Below, piece after piece: positions 1-8,672 of a stretch of 64,000 nt of DNA. The DNA lies in NCBI GenBank assembly GCA_963802215.1, contig CAWDHQ010000002.1, positions 62,001 to 126,000 of the forward strand. Direction: 5' to 3'. The position numbers and the translations under genes are program-made. How positions within the stretch are numbered: the first letter of the stretch is position 1; the number at the start of each line of letters is the position of its first letter. The notes below the pieces were generated by a model. That model searched no databases. It saw only the letters and a program-made list of their open reading frames with translations, and was not told the DNA's origin. Source of the DNA: SHZI01 sp963802215. Its GTDB lineage: Bacteria > Pseudomonadota > Gammaproteobacteria > Steroidobacterales > GCA-2729495.

Positions 1-147
1 GGCGGCGATCACCTGAACGCGATCCTGGTTTTCCTCCCGGTCGCCAATCAGGCTGAGGTCTGCATACTCGACGCGCAAGGCAACACCCTGTGATACTTCG
101 CGGCAGTCTAAGCGCCACCCAAACCCGATGCACAGAATTTTTGCCAT
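1..147 (-). CDS. PP2C-family serine/threonine protein phosphatase, N-terminal fragment
   Basis: The minus strand is open from an ATG at 147 to the window edge (49 codons). The translation contains YADLSLIGDREENQDRV, which resembles the first conserved motif of PP2C-type metal-dependent phosphatases (G-x-R-x-x-N-x-D). Such enzymes remove phosphate from Ser/Thr and use Asp-bound Mn or Mg ions. The 5' end is uncertain: no good ribosome binding site precedes the ATG, and homologues usually begin close to the VEYAD stretch, so an internal TTG near 78 is an alternative. It is divergent from yicC. The opposite strand is also open here (1-93) but shows no recognisable motif. Confidence 0.55.
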   Translation of the reverse strand, partial: MAKILCIGFGWRLDCREVSQGVALRVEYADLSLIGDREENQDRVQVIAA

Positions 148-165
148 AAACGTGAGCGCCATCGC

Positions 166-1032
166 GTGATCAGGAGCATGACCGGCTTCGCGCGGGGCGA
201 GACCGCGACGCCCCAGGGGCAGCTCCTCTGGGAGGTCCGCTCAATCAACCACCGCTACCTGGAGGTCCAGCTGAAGCTGCCGGACTTCTGTCGCGCGATT
301 GAAAATGACCTGCGCCAGCTCGCGACGGCCCAGCTGGGTCGGGGCCGCGTGGAAGCATCCCTGTCGCTGCGCGCCGGCGAGAACCGCTCGCCAGCCGGCA
401 AACTCAATCTGCCTCTGGTCCGGCAGCTGGTCGGGCATTTCGGCACCATCGCCGATGAACTTCGGAATTCCGCGTCGGTGAGTCCCCTCGACGTCCTGCG
501 CTGGCCCGGCGTCCTCGAACAGGAGGAACAGGACCCGGCGGCATTGCTCCCGGTCGTCACCCAGACCTTCACGGCGGCAATTGCGGATCTGAACGCTGCC
601 CGCGCCCGCGAGGGCGCGCGCATCGGGGAGATGCTGGAGCGCCGTCTCACCGAGATCGAGTCCCATGTGGCGGACGTGGTCGCGCGGCTGCCGATCGTGC
701 TGGCCCGGATCCGCGAGCGCCTGGCCGAGCGGGTGGCCGCCCTGAGCTCGCCCGTGGATCCCGAGCGGCTCGAGCAGGAAATCGTACTGCTGGCCCAGAA
801 GCTCGACGTGAGCGAAGAACTCGACCGCCTGACGGCGCACCTGGCCGAGTTCCGGGACAACCTGAAGTCGGATGCGCCGGTCGGGCGCCGCCTCGACTTC
901 CTGGTGCAGGAGCTGAACCGGGAGGCAAACACGCTGGCCTCCAAATCAGCCGACGCGGAAACGACGCGCCACGCCGTGGACATCAAGGTGCTGATCGAGC
1001 AGATCCGTGAGCAGGTCCAGAACGTCGAGTAA
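166..1032 (+). CDS. yicC: YicC family endoribonuclease-like protein
   Basis: The 288-residue product has the length of E. coli YicC (287) and the family signature start MIRSMTGFAR. The N-terminal YicC domain covers about residues 1-155 and the DUF1732 domain the last 85 or so, ending in the conserved LASKSADAETTRHAVDIKVL stretch. Family members have been reported to act as endoribonucleases; nothing in this sequence tests that. I chose the GTG at 166 because homologues carry the MIRS residues ahead of MTGFAR; an ATG lies at 178. The 3' end overlaps gmk by 26 bp, so the two are probably co-transcribed. Confidence 0.93.
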   Translation: MIRSMTGFARGETATPQGQLLWEVRSINHRYLEVQLKLPDFCRAIENDLRQLATAQLGRGRVEASLSLRAGENRSPAGKLNLPLVRQLVGHFGTIADELRNSASVSPLDVLRWPGVLEQEEQDPAALLPVVTQTFTAAIADLNAARAREGARIGEMLERRLTEIESHVADVVARLPIVLARIRERLAERVAALSSPVDPERLEQEIVLLAQKLDVSEELDRLTAHLAEFRDNLKSDAPVGRRLDFLVQELNREANTLASKSADAETTRHAVDIKVLIEQIREQVQNVE

Positions 1033-1669
1033 GGCGGCAGGCGCCGTCCCGCTCCGCCGCGGCACCCTGCTCGTCCTCTCCGCGCCCTCTGGCGCCGGCA
1101 AGACCACCCTGGTGAAGGCGCTGCTGGCCCGGGACCCGAGCCTGCGCTTCTCGATTTCCTACACCACACGGGAGCCGCGACCGGGCGAAACGGACGGCAG
1201 GGACTACTGCTTCGTCGACCGGGCGCGCTTCCGGGAGATGGTGGCCGCGGGCGACTTCCTCGAGCATGCGGAGGTCTTCGGCAACTTCTACGGCACCAGC
1301 CGGGCACAGGTGGAAGGCCTGCGCGCGGGCGGCCACGACGTGCTGCTCGAGATCGACTGGCAGGGCGCCCGGCAGATCCGGGCCAACGCGCCGGACTGCC
1401 GCACGGTCTTCATCATGCCGCCGTCGGTCACGGAGCTCGAACGGCGCCTGCGCACGCGGGCGACCGACAGCGAGGACGTCATCCGCCGGCGGCTCGGCCA
1501 GGCGCTCGACGACATGTCTCACTGGGCGGAATTCGATTTCGTGGTCGTTAACGAAGTACTGGAGGAGGCCGTGGACGGCCTGATCGCCATCCTCCAGGGC
1601 AAGAGCTCCCACCTGGCATCGTCCGCACCCGGCACGGCGGCCCGCGCGCGGGCGATCGTCGGCGGCTGA
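1007..1669 (+). CDS. gmk: Guanylate kinase
   Basis: Guanylate kinase phosphorylates GMP to GDP with ATP in the cytosol. The 220-residue product shows the P-loop SGAGKTT at about residues 28-34, the GMP-binding stretch SYTTREPRPGE, the YGTSRAQV region and the DWQGARQI segment typical of the family. The start is a GTG inside the end of yicC, giving about 20 residues before the first core strand, slightly long for the family. Gene order yicC-gmk-rpoZ-spoT is the usual gammaproteobacterial one. Confidence 0.96.
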   Translation: MSRSRTSSKAAGAVPLRRGTLLVLSAPSGAGKTTLVKALLARDPSLRFSISYTTREPRPGETDGRDYCFVDRARFREMVAAGDFLEHAEVFGNFYGTSRAQVEGLRAGGHDVLLEIDWQGARQIRANAPDCRTVFIMPPSVTELERRLRTRATDSEDVIRRRLGQALDDMSHWAEFDFVVVNEVLEEAVDGLIAILQGKSSHLASSAPGTAARARAIVGG

Positions 1670-1679
1670 TCCGGCGGGC

Positions 1680-1704
1680 GGCATATGGCATTTGTGCATA
1701 TGCC
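1680..1704. repeat. 8-bp inverted repeat between gmk and rpoZ
   Basis: GGCATATG (1680-1687) and CATATGCC (1697-1704) form a perfect inverted repeat around a 9-nt spacer, just after the gmk stop. There is no T-tract, so an intrinsic terminator is unlikely. It could be an operator or an RNA-processing hairpin. Confidence 0.45.
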
Positions 1705-1705
1705 A

Positions 1706-1735
1706 TTGCGCCACAACCGCAGCGCGCCCTAGAGT
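1706..1735 (+). promoter_or_regulatory. Possible sigma-70 promoter of rpoZ
   Basis: TTGCGC (1706-1711) and TAGAGT (1730-1735) are separated by 18 bp and lie 31 bp before the rpoZ start. Both hexamers are only partial matches, so this is a weak prediction. Confidence 0.3.
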
Positions 1736-1766
1736 CGCGGCCCGGCAATCATCCAGAGCAGAGCAC

Positions 1767-2063
1767 ATGGCCCGCATTACCGTCGAAGACTGCCTCAAGA
1801 ACATCCCCAACCTGTTCGAGCTGGTAATGGTGGCCGCGAAGCGCTCCCGCCGGATTGCCAATGGCGCCGAGCCGCTCCTGGACCGGGAGAATGACAAGCC
1901 CACCGTGGTGGCGCTGCGCGAGATCGCCGCCGGGCTGGTGACTTCCGAGCTTCTCAAGGAAGCCGACCAGACGCCGGAAGACCTCATGGCCCGCGAACAG
2001 GCCGAAGCCCTGCTGAACCCGCCGATCCAGCTGGACCGCCTGGACGACGACCTGACCGACTGA
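1767..2063 (+). CDS. rpoZ: RNA polymerase omega subunit
   Basis: Omega helps assemble RNA polymerase around the beta-prime subunit and forms one ppGpp site. The 98-residue product begins MARITVEDCL and carries the family segment LVMVAAKRSRRIANG, followed by the conserved KPTVVALREIA helix and an acidic C-terminal tail. The open frame extends further upstream, but the ATG at 1767 matches the universal family start. It sits directly upstream of spoT, the usual partner. Confidence 0.97.
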   Translation: MARITVEDCLKNIPNLFELVMVAAKRSRRIANGAEPLLDRENDKPTVVALREIAAGLVTSELLKEADQTPEDLMAREQAEALLNPPIQLDRLDDDLTD

Positions 2064-2134
2064 CTTCCGCCGCACCGGGGCAAGCCGGTGACTGAATCCT
2101 GACTTTCTGCCCGTTCTGGCCGCCGCGGCAGGGC

Positions 2135-2140
2135 TAGAAT
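2135..2140 (+). promoter_or_regulatory. Possible -10 element directly upstream of spoT
   Basis: TAGAAT ends 6 nt before the spoT ATG. If it is a -10 box, transcription would begin at or next to the start codon and give a leaderless or nearly leaderless mRNA. No convincing -35 is visible. Confidence 0.3.
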
Positions 2141-2146
2141 CAGGTC

Positions 2147-4300
2147 ATGGATTACGCGGCGACCATACTGAATCGCCTGCCCCTGGCCCGCCGCAACGCC
2201 GGGCTGAGCGGCCTGCTGCAGAAGGCGAATTACCTGCCCAAGCAGCAGCTTGGCGTCATCGCCGAGGCCTACGCCTTCAGCGCGGACGCGCACGAAGGTC
2301 AGAAGCGGCGCTCGGGCGACCCCTACATCACGCACCCGGTGGCAGTGGCCGCGATCCTCGCGGACCTGCGCCTGGACTACCAGAGCCTCGCCGCCGCGCT
2401 GATGCACGACGTGATCGAGGACACCCCGACCGCCAAGCACGAGATCGCCGCGAAGTTCGGCACCGAGATCGCCTCGCTCGTGGACGGCGTCAGCAAGCTG
2501 GACAAGCTCAACTTCAGCAGCCGCACCGAGCTGCAGGTCGAGAGCTTCCGCAAGATGATGCTGGCGATGGTGCAGGACATCCGCGTCATCCTGATCAAGC
2601 TGGCCGACCGCCTCCACAACATGCAGACGCTGGACTCCATGCCGGCCGACAGGCAGCAGCGCATCGCCCGGGAAACCCTCGAGATCTATGCGCCCATCGC
2701 CAATCGCCTGGGGATCAACGCGATCAAGACCCAGCTGGAGGACCTGGGCTTCCGCCACGCCCACCCGTTCCGCTACCGGGTACTGGACAAGACGGTCCGG
2801 CGCGGCGAGGGCAACCAGCGGCAGTTCGTCAAGCGGATCTCGGAGCGGCTGAACAATGCCATGGACAACGCAGGCATCAGGGCCAGCGTGACAGGCCGCA
2901 AGAAGCACCTGTACAGCATCTACCGGAAGATGGAGGCCAAGAAGCGCTCCCTCGGCGACATCGCCGACGTCTTCGGCTTCCGGGTGGTCGTGGACTCGGT
3001 TGATGACTGCTACCGGACGCTGGGCATCGTGCACCAGCTGTACAAGCCGATGCCAGGCCGCTTCAAGGACTACATTGCGATCCCGCGCATCAACGGCTAC
3101 CAGTCGCTGCACACCAGCCTGTTCGGTCCGAACGGCATGCCCATCGAGGTACAGATCCGCACCACCGAGATGGACCGCATCGCCGAGCGTGGCATCGCCG
3201 CCCACTGGCAATACAAGGACACCGACCGGGAGGTCGCCGCACCGGAGGCCCGCGCCCGGGAGTGGCTGGCGAGCATCAGCGAGATGCAGCTGGCGGCGAA
3301 CTCGGAAGAGTTCATGGAAAACGTCAAGGTCGACCTGTTCCCGGATGCCGTGTACGTCTTCACTCCCAAAGGTGACATCCTGCGCCTGCCTCGGGGCTCC
3401 ACCTGCGTGGACTTCGCCTACGCGGTCCACACCGACGTGGGTAACCGGTGCGTCGCCGCCAAAATCGACCGCCGGCTCGTGCCCCTGCGCACGCAGATCG
3501 AGAATGGCCAGACCGTGGAGGTAATCACAGCCAAGGGCGCGCACCCGAATCCCAGCTGGGTGAACTTCGTGGCGACGGCGAAGGCACGCGGGTCCATCCG
3601 CCAGTACCTGAAGAACCTCCGTTTCAACGAGGCTCTGGAGCTCGGACGGCGGCTGCTCGACCAGGCGCTGCGTGATGCCGGCACTCCGCTCCGGAAGATA
3701 AGCGACCAGCAGATGAAGGGCCTGCTGGACGAGTTCGGCCTCAACAACACGAACGAGCTGTTCGAGCAGCTCGGGCTCGGCGAGCGCCTCGCGCCCCTCG
3801 TGGCCAAGGCGCTGTTGCAGTCGCCGGCCACGGCCAGCGCCGAACCCGGCAAGCCGACTCCCATAGCCATTGCCGGCACGGAGGGTCTCGTCGTGTCCTA
3901 CGCGCGCTGCTGTCATCCGATTCCCGGCGATGCGATCATGGGTTACCTGAGCGCGGGTCGTGGCGTGGTGATCCACCGCAACGTATGTGGCAACCTGGGC
4001 GAGTTCCGGAAGCAGCCCAACAAGTGGATCGCAGTGACCTGGCAGGCCGGGATCGAGCGGGAATTCTCCGCTGAAATCCGGGTGGACGTGGACAACCGGC
4101 CGGGTGTACTCGCCGAAGTGGCGGCACGGATTGCGGATTCAGGCTCCAATATCGAACAGGTATCCATCGTTGAAGACCAGGACGATTCGGCCACCATGCT
4201 GTTCTCGATCCTGGTGCGCAATCGCCGTCACCTGGCGGACGTGATCCGGACCCTGCGACGAATGAACGTGGTGAAGAAGCTGAGTCGTACCTGCACATGA
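2147..4300 (+). CDS. spoT: Bifunctional (p)ppGpp synthetase/hydrolase SpoT
   Basis: This enzyme makes and degrades the stringent-response alarmone (p)ppGpp. The 717-residue product has the full Rel/SpoT layout: an HD hydrolase domain with His49, His63 and the His87-Asp88/Glu91-Asp92 cluster; a synthetase domain starting near GRKKHLYSIYRKM (about residue 250); a TGS domain (about 400-460) with the PRGSTCVDFAYAVHT motif; a Cys-containing region (YARCCHPIPGD); and a C-terminal ACT domain (about 640-717). The intact HD motif supports real hydrolase activity, which separates SpoT from RelA. It is followed by ridA and recG, probably as one operon. Confidence 0.96.
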   Translation: MDYAATILNRLPLARRNAGLSGLLQKANYLPKQQLGVIAEAYAFSADAHEGQKRRSGDPYITHPVAVAAILADLRLDYQSLAAALMHDVIEDTPTAKHEIAAKFGTEIASLVDGVSKLDKLNFSSRTELQVESFRKMMLAMVQDIRVILIKLADRLHNMQTLDSMPADRQQRIARETLEIYAPIANRLGINAIKTQLEDLGFRHAHPFRYRVLDKTVRRGEGNQRQFVKRISERLNNAMDNAGIRASVTGRKKHLYSIYRKMEAKKRSLGDIADVFGFRVVVDSVDDCYRTLGIVHQLYKPMPGRFKDYIAIPRINGYQSLHTSLFGPNGMPIEVQIRTTEMDRIAERGIAAHWQYKDTDREVAAPEARAREWLASISEMQLAANSEEFMENVKVDLFPDAVYVFTPKGDILRLPRGSTCVDFAYAVHTDVGNRCVAAKIDRRLVPLRTQIENGQTVEVITAKGAHPNPSWVNFVATAKARGSIRQYLKNLRFNEALELGRRLLDQALRDAGTPLRKISDQQMKGLLDEFGLNNTNELFEQLGLGERLAPLVAKALLQSPATASAEPGKPTPIAIAGTEGLVVSYARCCHPIPGDAIMGYLSAGRGVVIHRNVCGNLGEFRKQPNKWIAVTWQAGIEREFSAEIRVDVDNRPGVLAEVAARIADSGSNIEQVSIVEDQDDSATMLFSILVRNRRHLADVIRTLRRMNVVKKLSRTCT

Positions 4301-4313
4301 GCAAGCCCCTCAC

Positions 4314-4694
4314 ATGACCAGGCAAGCCATCGATACGCCGAAAGCGCCCGCCGCCATCGGCACCTATTCCCAGGGCATTCGCGCCGGAGACACCATCTGG
4401 CTGTCGGGCCAGCTGCCGCTGGACCCGGCCACGGGCCAGTTGCTCACCGGCGAGATGCGCGACCAGGTTCGGCAGGTCTTCCGCAACCTCGCGGCCGTGG
4501 CGGAAGCCGCCGGCGCGTCGCTGGACGATGCGGTCAAGGTCACCGTGTTCCTCGTCGACCTCGGGCACTTCGCTGTCGTCAACGAGGTGATGGCGGAGTT
4601 CTTCACCCAGCCGTACCCCGCACGGGCCGCGATCGGGGTTGCCTCCCTGCCGCGCGGCGCAGCCGTAGAGGCGGACGCGGTCCTCGTGCCCTGA
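4314..4694 (+). CDS. ridA: RidA family enamine/imine deaminase
   Basis: RidA hydrolyses reactive enamines and imines released by PLP enzymes such as threonine dehydratase. The 126-residue product is a standard single-domain YjgF/YER057c/UK114 protein. It shows the N-terminal substrate-pocket segment YSQGIRAGDTIWLSGQLP and the C-terminal PARAAIGVASLPRGAAVEAD, whose Arg in PARA binds the substrate carboxylate. It lies 13 bp after spoT, an arrangement common in gammaproteobacteria. Confidence 0.94.
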   Translation: MTRQAIDTPKAPAAIGTYSQGIRAGDTIWLSGQLPLDPATGQLLTGEMRDQVRQVFRNLAAVAEAAGASLDDAVKVTVFLVDLGHFAVVNEVMAEFFTQPYPARAAIGVASLPRGAAVEADAVLVP

Positions 4695-4733
4695 ATGCGG
4701 CAGACCTGAGGCTGCGCCCGCGGTCCGGCAACG

Positions 4734-6827
4734 ATGTCCGCGAAGCCCACCGCTAGCCTTCTCAGCCTGCGCGGCGTCGGCCCTGCAGTCGCCGAACGAT
4801 TGTCCCGGCTTGGCATCGAGCGCCCCCTCGACCTGCTGTTCCTGCTCCCCCAGCGCTACGAGGACCGCACCCGCGTCGTCCCGCTCGGCTCGCTCCGGCC
4901 GGGACAGCGCGCCGTGATCGAGGGCGAGATTGCCCTGGCCGACGTGGCATACCGCCGCCGCCGGAGCCTCCTGGTGCGCCTCACCGACCGGACCGGGCAA
5001 ATGACCCTGCGTTTTTTCCACTTCTCCCGGGCCCAGCAGGACAACCTGGTGACCGGAGCCCGCGTGCGCTGCTACGGGGAAGTGCGGCCCGGTCCGCTCG
5101 GCAACGAGATGGTCCATCCGGAATACCGCGTGCTGGCGCCGGGTATGGAGCCGCCGCTGGATGAGCGGCTGACCCCGGTCTATCCGGCCGTGGAGGGACT
5201 CGCGCAGTTCCGGCTGCGGGATCTCACCGGCCAGGCGCTGGACCGGCTGCTGCCGCAGCTCACCGATGGCCTACCTCACACCGGCAGCACCAGCCTGGAG
5301 TTGCCGGGATTGGCCGAAGCGCTGCGCTACGTGCACCGCCCGCCCGCGGGTGCCGACCTGCACCTGCTCAGTTCCGGTATGCACCCCTGCCAGCGGCGGC
5401 TGGCTCTGGAGGAACTGCTCGCCCAGCACCTGAGCCTGCGCCAGATCCGGGAGCGCGCGCGGAAGGACGCCGCCGTGATCCTCGGGGCCGGCACGGACCG
5501 GGCGCGGCAGCTGCGGCAGCAGTTCCTGGACAGCCTCGGCTTCGGGCTCACCGGCGGCCAGCGCGCGGCGCTGGCGGACATCGACACGGATCTCGCGAGC
5601 GGGTGCCCGATGATGCGGCTCGTGCAGGGCGACGTGGGCTGCGGCAAGACGGTGGTGGCCGCCGCGGCTGCGCTGCTCGCCGTGGCCCACGGGCACCAGG
5701 TGGCGATCATGGCGCCAACGGAACTGCTGGCCGAACAGCACCGGGACAGCTTCTTCCGCTGGTTCCGGCCGCTGGGCATCACGGTCGCGTGGCTGTCCGG
5801 CAGCCTCGGCCAGAAAGCCCGCACCCAGACCTATGCCGCCATCGAAGACGGCACCGCCGAGGTGATCGTCGGCACCCACGCGCTCTTCCAGGAGAACCTG
5901 CGCTACAGGAGCCTGGCGCTGGTGATCGTCGACGAGCAGCACCGCTTCGGCGTGCACCAGCGGCTCAAGCTGATGGACAAGGGGACGAACGGCGACGGGC
6001 CCGAGCCGAAGCCACACCAGCTGGTGATGACCGCGACGCCCATTCCGCGGACGCTTGCCATGACCCTCTACGCCGACCTGGACAGCTCCGTGATCCGGGA
6101 ACTCCCGCCGGGCCGCCAGCCGGTGAACACCGTGGCACTGTCGGACCAGCGTCGGCCGGAGGTCGTGGAGCGGGTGCAGGCTGCCATCCGCGCCGGCGCG
6201 CGGGTCTACTGGGTGTGCCCGCTGATCGAGGAGTCGGAACACCTGGAGTCGGAGGCGGCGGAACCGACGGCAGCGGCGCTGGCTGAAGCGCTGCCTGACG
6301 TCCGCGTGGGTCTGATCCACGGCCGAATGGCGTCTGCCGACAAGGAGCGGGTGATGAAGGCCTTCGCCCAGGGCAAGGTCCAGCTGCTCGTCGCCACGAC
6401 CGTCATCGAGGTGGGCGTCGACGTGCCGGCCGCGACGCTGATGATCATCGAGAACGCGGAACGGCTCGGCCTCTCCCAGCTGCACCAGCTGCGGGGCCGC
6501 GTGGGCCGCGGACGGGATTCGAGCACCTGCGTGCTGCTCTACCGGAGCCCGCTCGCCCCGATGGCCCGGGCGCGGCTCGACGTGCTGCGGGGGACGAACG
6601 ACGGATTCGAGGTTGCGCAGCGGGACCTGGAGCTGCGGGGCCCGGGCGAGGTCCTGGGTACACGGCAGACGGGGGTCATGCAGTTACGCGTGGCCGACCT
6701 GGTGCGGGATGCCGACCTCATGCCGGCCGTGCAGGAGCTGGCGCAGAAGCTCGCCGGACAGCCCGCCCTCGCCGAGGAACTGATGCAGCGCTGGATCGGC
6801 AGCGGGAGCCGCTACGGCGAGGTGTGA
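4734..6827 (+). CDS. recG: ATP-dependent DNA helicase RecG
   Basis: RecG regresses stalled forks and processes branched recombination intermediates. The 697-residue product has the N-terminal wedge/OB domain (about 1-200), a Walker A motif GDVGCGKTV at 299-307, the DEQH box IVDEQHRFGV near residue 400, motif III ATPIPRTLA, the helicase C region with TTVIEVGVDVP and QLRGRVGRG, and the C-terminal LELRGPGEVLGTRQTG segment. Length matches the family (about 690). It is the last gene of the spoT cluster and is convergent with the next gene. Confidence 0.97.
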   Translation: MSAKPTASLLSLRGVGPAVAERLSRLGIERPLDLLFLLPQRYEDRTRVVPLGSLRPGQRAVIEGEIALADVAYRRRRSLLVRLTDRTGQMTLRFFHFSRAQQDNLVTGARVRCYGEVRPGPLGNEMVHPEYRVLAPGMEPPLDERLTPVYPAVEGLAQFRLRDLTGQALDRLLPQLTDGLPHTGSTSLELPGLAEALRYVHRPPAGADLHLLSSGMHPCQRRLALEELLAQHLSLRQIRERARKDAAVILGAGTDRARQLRQQFLDSLGFGLTGGQRAALADIDTDLASGCPMMRLVQGDVGCGKTVVAAAAALLAVAHGHQVAIMAPTELLAEQHRDSFFRWFRPLGITVAWLSGSLGQKARTQTYAAIEDGTAEVIVGTHALFQENLRYRSLALVIVDEQHRFGVHQRLKLMDKGTNGDGPEPKPHQLVMTATPIPRTLAMTLYADLDSSVIRELPPGRQPVNTVALSDQRRPEVVERVQAAIRAGARVYWVCPLIEESEHLESEAAEPTAAALAEALPDVRVGLIHGRMASADKERVMKAFAQGKVQLLVATTVIEVGVDVPAATLMIIENAERLGLSQLHQLRGRVGRGRDSSTCVLLYRSPLAPMARARLDVLRGTNDGFEVAQRDLELRGPGEVLGTRQTGVMQLRVADLVRDADLMPAVQELAQKLAGQPALAEELMQRWIGSGSRYGEV

Positions 6828-6845
6828 CGGTCGCGCCCGGCGGGG

Positions 6846-7643
6846 CTACTCCCGATCCCCGCCGTCCCAGGGACGCTGGAGGCCCGGATCCACCGCCGCC
6901 AGGGTCTTGCCGATGGTGCGGTCGTCGTACAGCACCCCCACCACCAGCCGGGCCAGGTCCGGGCGCTTGATGAAGCCCATGGTGGCGGGATCTTCGCTCA
7001 GGATCCCCCGCCCCGTGGGTACCACGCCGGGCGGCAGGCCGCCGGGCCGGATGATCGTATAGCTGAGGCCGCTCGCCCGGACATGTTCCTCCGCCGCTGT
7101 CTTCTGGGGCAGGATCTTGGACAGCGCGAGCCGCGAAATCAGTGGCGCGGCCTCGCGGCTGTCGCCGGCGCCCACGGTGCTGATGAGGATGACCCGCTGC
7201 ACGCCGGCCGCTGCGGCGGCATCCGCCACGTTGATGTTGCCCTGCCGGTCCAGGTCCGGCACGGACAGCCCCGCGATGGTGGCGATGGCGGCGTCGAAGC
7301 TGCCGGCCTGGAAGGCCGCCTGCACGGACGCGGGATCGAGCACGTCACCCACCGCGAAGTTCACCCCGAGGGGCTCGAGCTGGCTGCGGTCCGAGCTGGC
7401 CCGGACGAAGGCCGTGACCTGGTCGCCGTGCTCGCGCAGGTCCCGCACGATCTCGGTGCCCAGCTTGCCCGTGGCACCGAAGACGATGACATTGCGCCCC
7501 GCATCGGCCGGCACCGGCTGCAGGGCCAACTCGCTGCCCGGCAGGTTGGGCTTCAGCGTCAGCATGACGAAGGCCACCAGTGCCGCAACCAGCAGCACCA
7601 CCAGCCCCGCCAGGGCGCCCAGAATCTTCAGGAATCTCTTCAT
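6846..7643 (-). CDS. Membrane-anchored NAD(P)-binding SDR/NmrA-like protein
   Basis: The 265-residue product has one N-terminal transmembrane helix (about residues 7-30) followed by an atypical short-chain dehydrogenase (NmrA/SDR_a5-like) fold. The dinucleotide motif GATGKLG is at 56-62. The middle holds VQRVILISTVGAG and the C-terminal half SYTIIRPGGLP, both typical of NAD(P)H-binding epimerase relatives. A classical YxxxK catalytic pair is not evident, so it may be a cofactor-sensing or chaperone-type member rather than a dehydrogenase. Substrate unknown. GGGGAGAG precedes the ATG at 7643. Confidence 0.75.
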   Translation of the reverse strand: MKRFLKILGALAGLVVLLVAALVAFVMLTLKPNLPGSELALQPVPADAGRNVIVFGATGKLGTEIVRDLREHGDQVTAFVRASSDRSQLEPLGVNFAVGDVLDPASVQAAFQAGSFDAAIATIAGLSVPDLDRQGNINVADAAAAAGVQRVILISTVGAGDSREAAPLISRLALSKILPQKTAAEEHVRASGLSYTIIRPGGLPPGVVPTGRGILSEDPATMGFIKRPDLARLVVGVLYDDRTIGKTLAAVDPGLQRPWDGGDRE

Positions 7644-7748
7644 CGCGGAAACTCTCCCCGGCCAGGTGCTGATGCTTGGATCGGGAGGATAGACTGAGCA
7701 AAGCCCGTGCTGCCAGCGCGCCCCGCGCTCGCGCTACAGCTGAACAGC

Positions 7749-7754
7749 TAGACT
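7749..7754 (+). promoter_or_regulatory. Possible -10 element directly upstream of ubiA
   Basis: TAGACT ends 6 nt before the ubiA ATG, the same geometry as at spoT. No Shine-Dalgarno sequence is visible between them. No convincing -35 box, and a second TAGACT lies at 7690-7695. Confidence 0.25.
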
Positions 7755-7760
7755 AAACCC

Positions 7761-8672
7761 ATGCCGGATGGACCCGCCCACAGCCTCTCCCGACTCGGCA
7801 GCGAACTGGCCGAGCAGGCCCGCCAGTACGCCCGGCTGATGCGTCTCGACAAGCCGGTGGGCATCTGGCTGCTGATGTGGCCGACGCTCTGGGGCGTGTG
7901 GATCGCGGGCGAGGGCAGACCGCAGCCAGTGAACTTCCTGGTCTTCGTGGCGGGCGTGATCGTCATGCGCTCCGCAGGCTGCGTCATCAATGACTTCGCT
8001 GACCGGCGCATCGACCGGTCAGTGTCGCGCACCCGGGCCCGCCCGCTGGCTGCAGGCCAGGTGGCGCCCGCCGAGGCACTGGCCCTGTTCGCCGTGCTCG
8101 GCCTCATGGCCCTCGCCCTGCTGGTCCTCCTGAACCCCCTCGCACGGCTGCTGGCCATCGGCGCGGCGGCGCTGACCATCGTCTACCCGTTCAGCAAGCG
8201 CTGGCTGTCGGCCCCCCAGCTGCTGCTGGGCGCCGCGTTCGGCTGGGGCATTCCGATGGCTTTCGCGGCGGAAACGGAGGCTGTGCCCCGGCTCGCCTGG
8301 CTGCTGTGGCTGGTCGTCGTCGTGTGGGCGGTCATCTACGACACCATGTACGCCATGGCGGACCGGGAAGATGACCTGCGTATCGGCGTGCGCTCCACCG
8401 CGATCCTCTTTGGCACCGCGGACCTGTTCATCATCGCGCTGCTGCAGGTCGTGCTGGTCGTCGGCCTGTTGCTCGCCGGAAGGGAGGCGGGCCTCGGTAT
8501 CTGGTACCAGGCCGGCGTGGCCGTGGGTGCGCTCCTCCTGGCCAGCCAGCTGTGGACGATCCGGCACCGGGAGCCGGCGGCCTGCCTCAATGCCTTCCGG
8601 GCCAACCAGCACTTCGGGGCCGCGATCTTCGCCGGAATACTGCTCGACTACACCTTCCGCTCCGTGGCCTGA
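7761..8672 (+). CDS. ubiA: 4-hydroxybenzoate polyprenyltransferase
   Basis: UbiA attaches the polyprenyl tail to 4-hydroxybenzoate at the inner membrane in ubiquinone synthesis. The 303-residue product has the family's several transmembrane helices and the two Asp-rich motifs that bind the prenyl diphosphate: NDFADRRID at 77-85 and the DTMYAMADREDD segment in the second half. The LDKPVGIWLLMWPTLW segment near the N-terminus is diagnostic. The 3' end overlaps the convergent comF gene by 25 bp. ubiC, often adjacent, is absent here. Confidence 0.95.
   Translation: MPDGPAHSLSRLGSELAEQARQYARLMRLDKPVGIWLLMWPTLWGVWIAGEGRPQPVNFLVFVAGVIVMRSAGCVINDFADRRIDRSVSRTRARPLAAGQVAPAEALALFAVLGLMALALLVLLNPLARLLAIGAAALTIVYPFSKRWLSAPQLLLGAAFGWGIPMAFAAETEAVPRLAWLLWLVVVVWAVIYDTMYAMADREDDLRIGVRSTAILFGTADLFIIALLQVVLVVGLLLAGREAGLGIWYQAGVAVGALLLASQLWTIRHREPAACLNAFRANQHFGAAIFAGILLDYTFRSVA

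Noticed and set aside
1..93. Plus-strand frame open from the window edge to a TGA at 91-93, possible C-terminus of a gene
   Set aside because: The opposite strand carries a PP2C motif, which is better evidence; the plus frame has none.
983..3976. 997-codon open frame on the minus strand across gmk, rpoZ and spoT
   Set aside because: It runs antisense to three well-identified genes; it is a product of high GC third positions and shows no recognisable motif.
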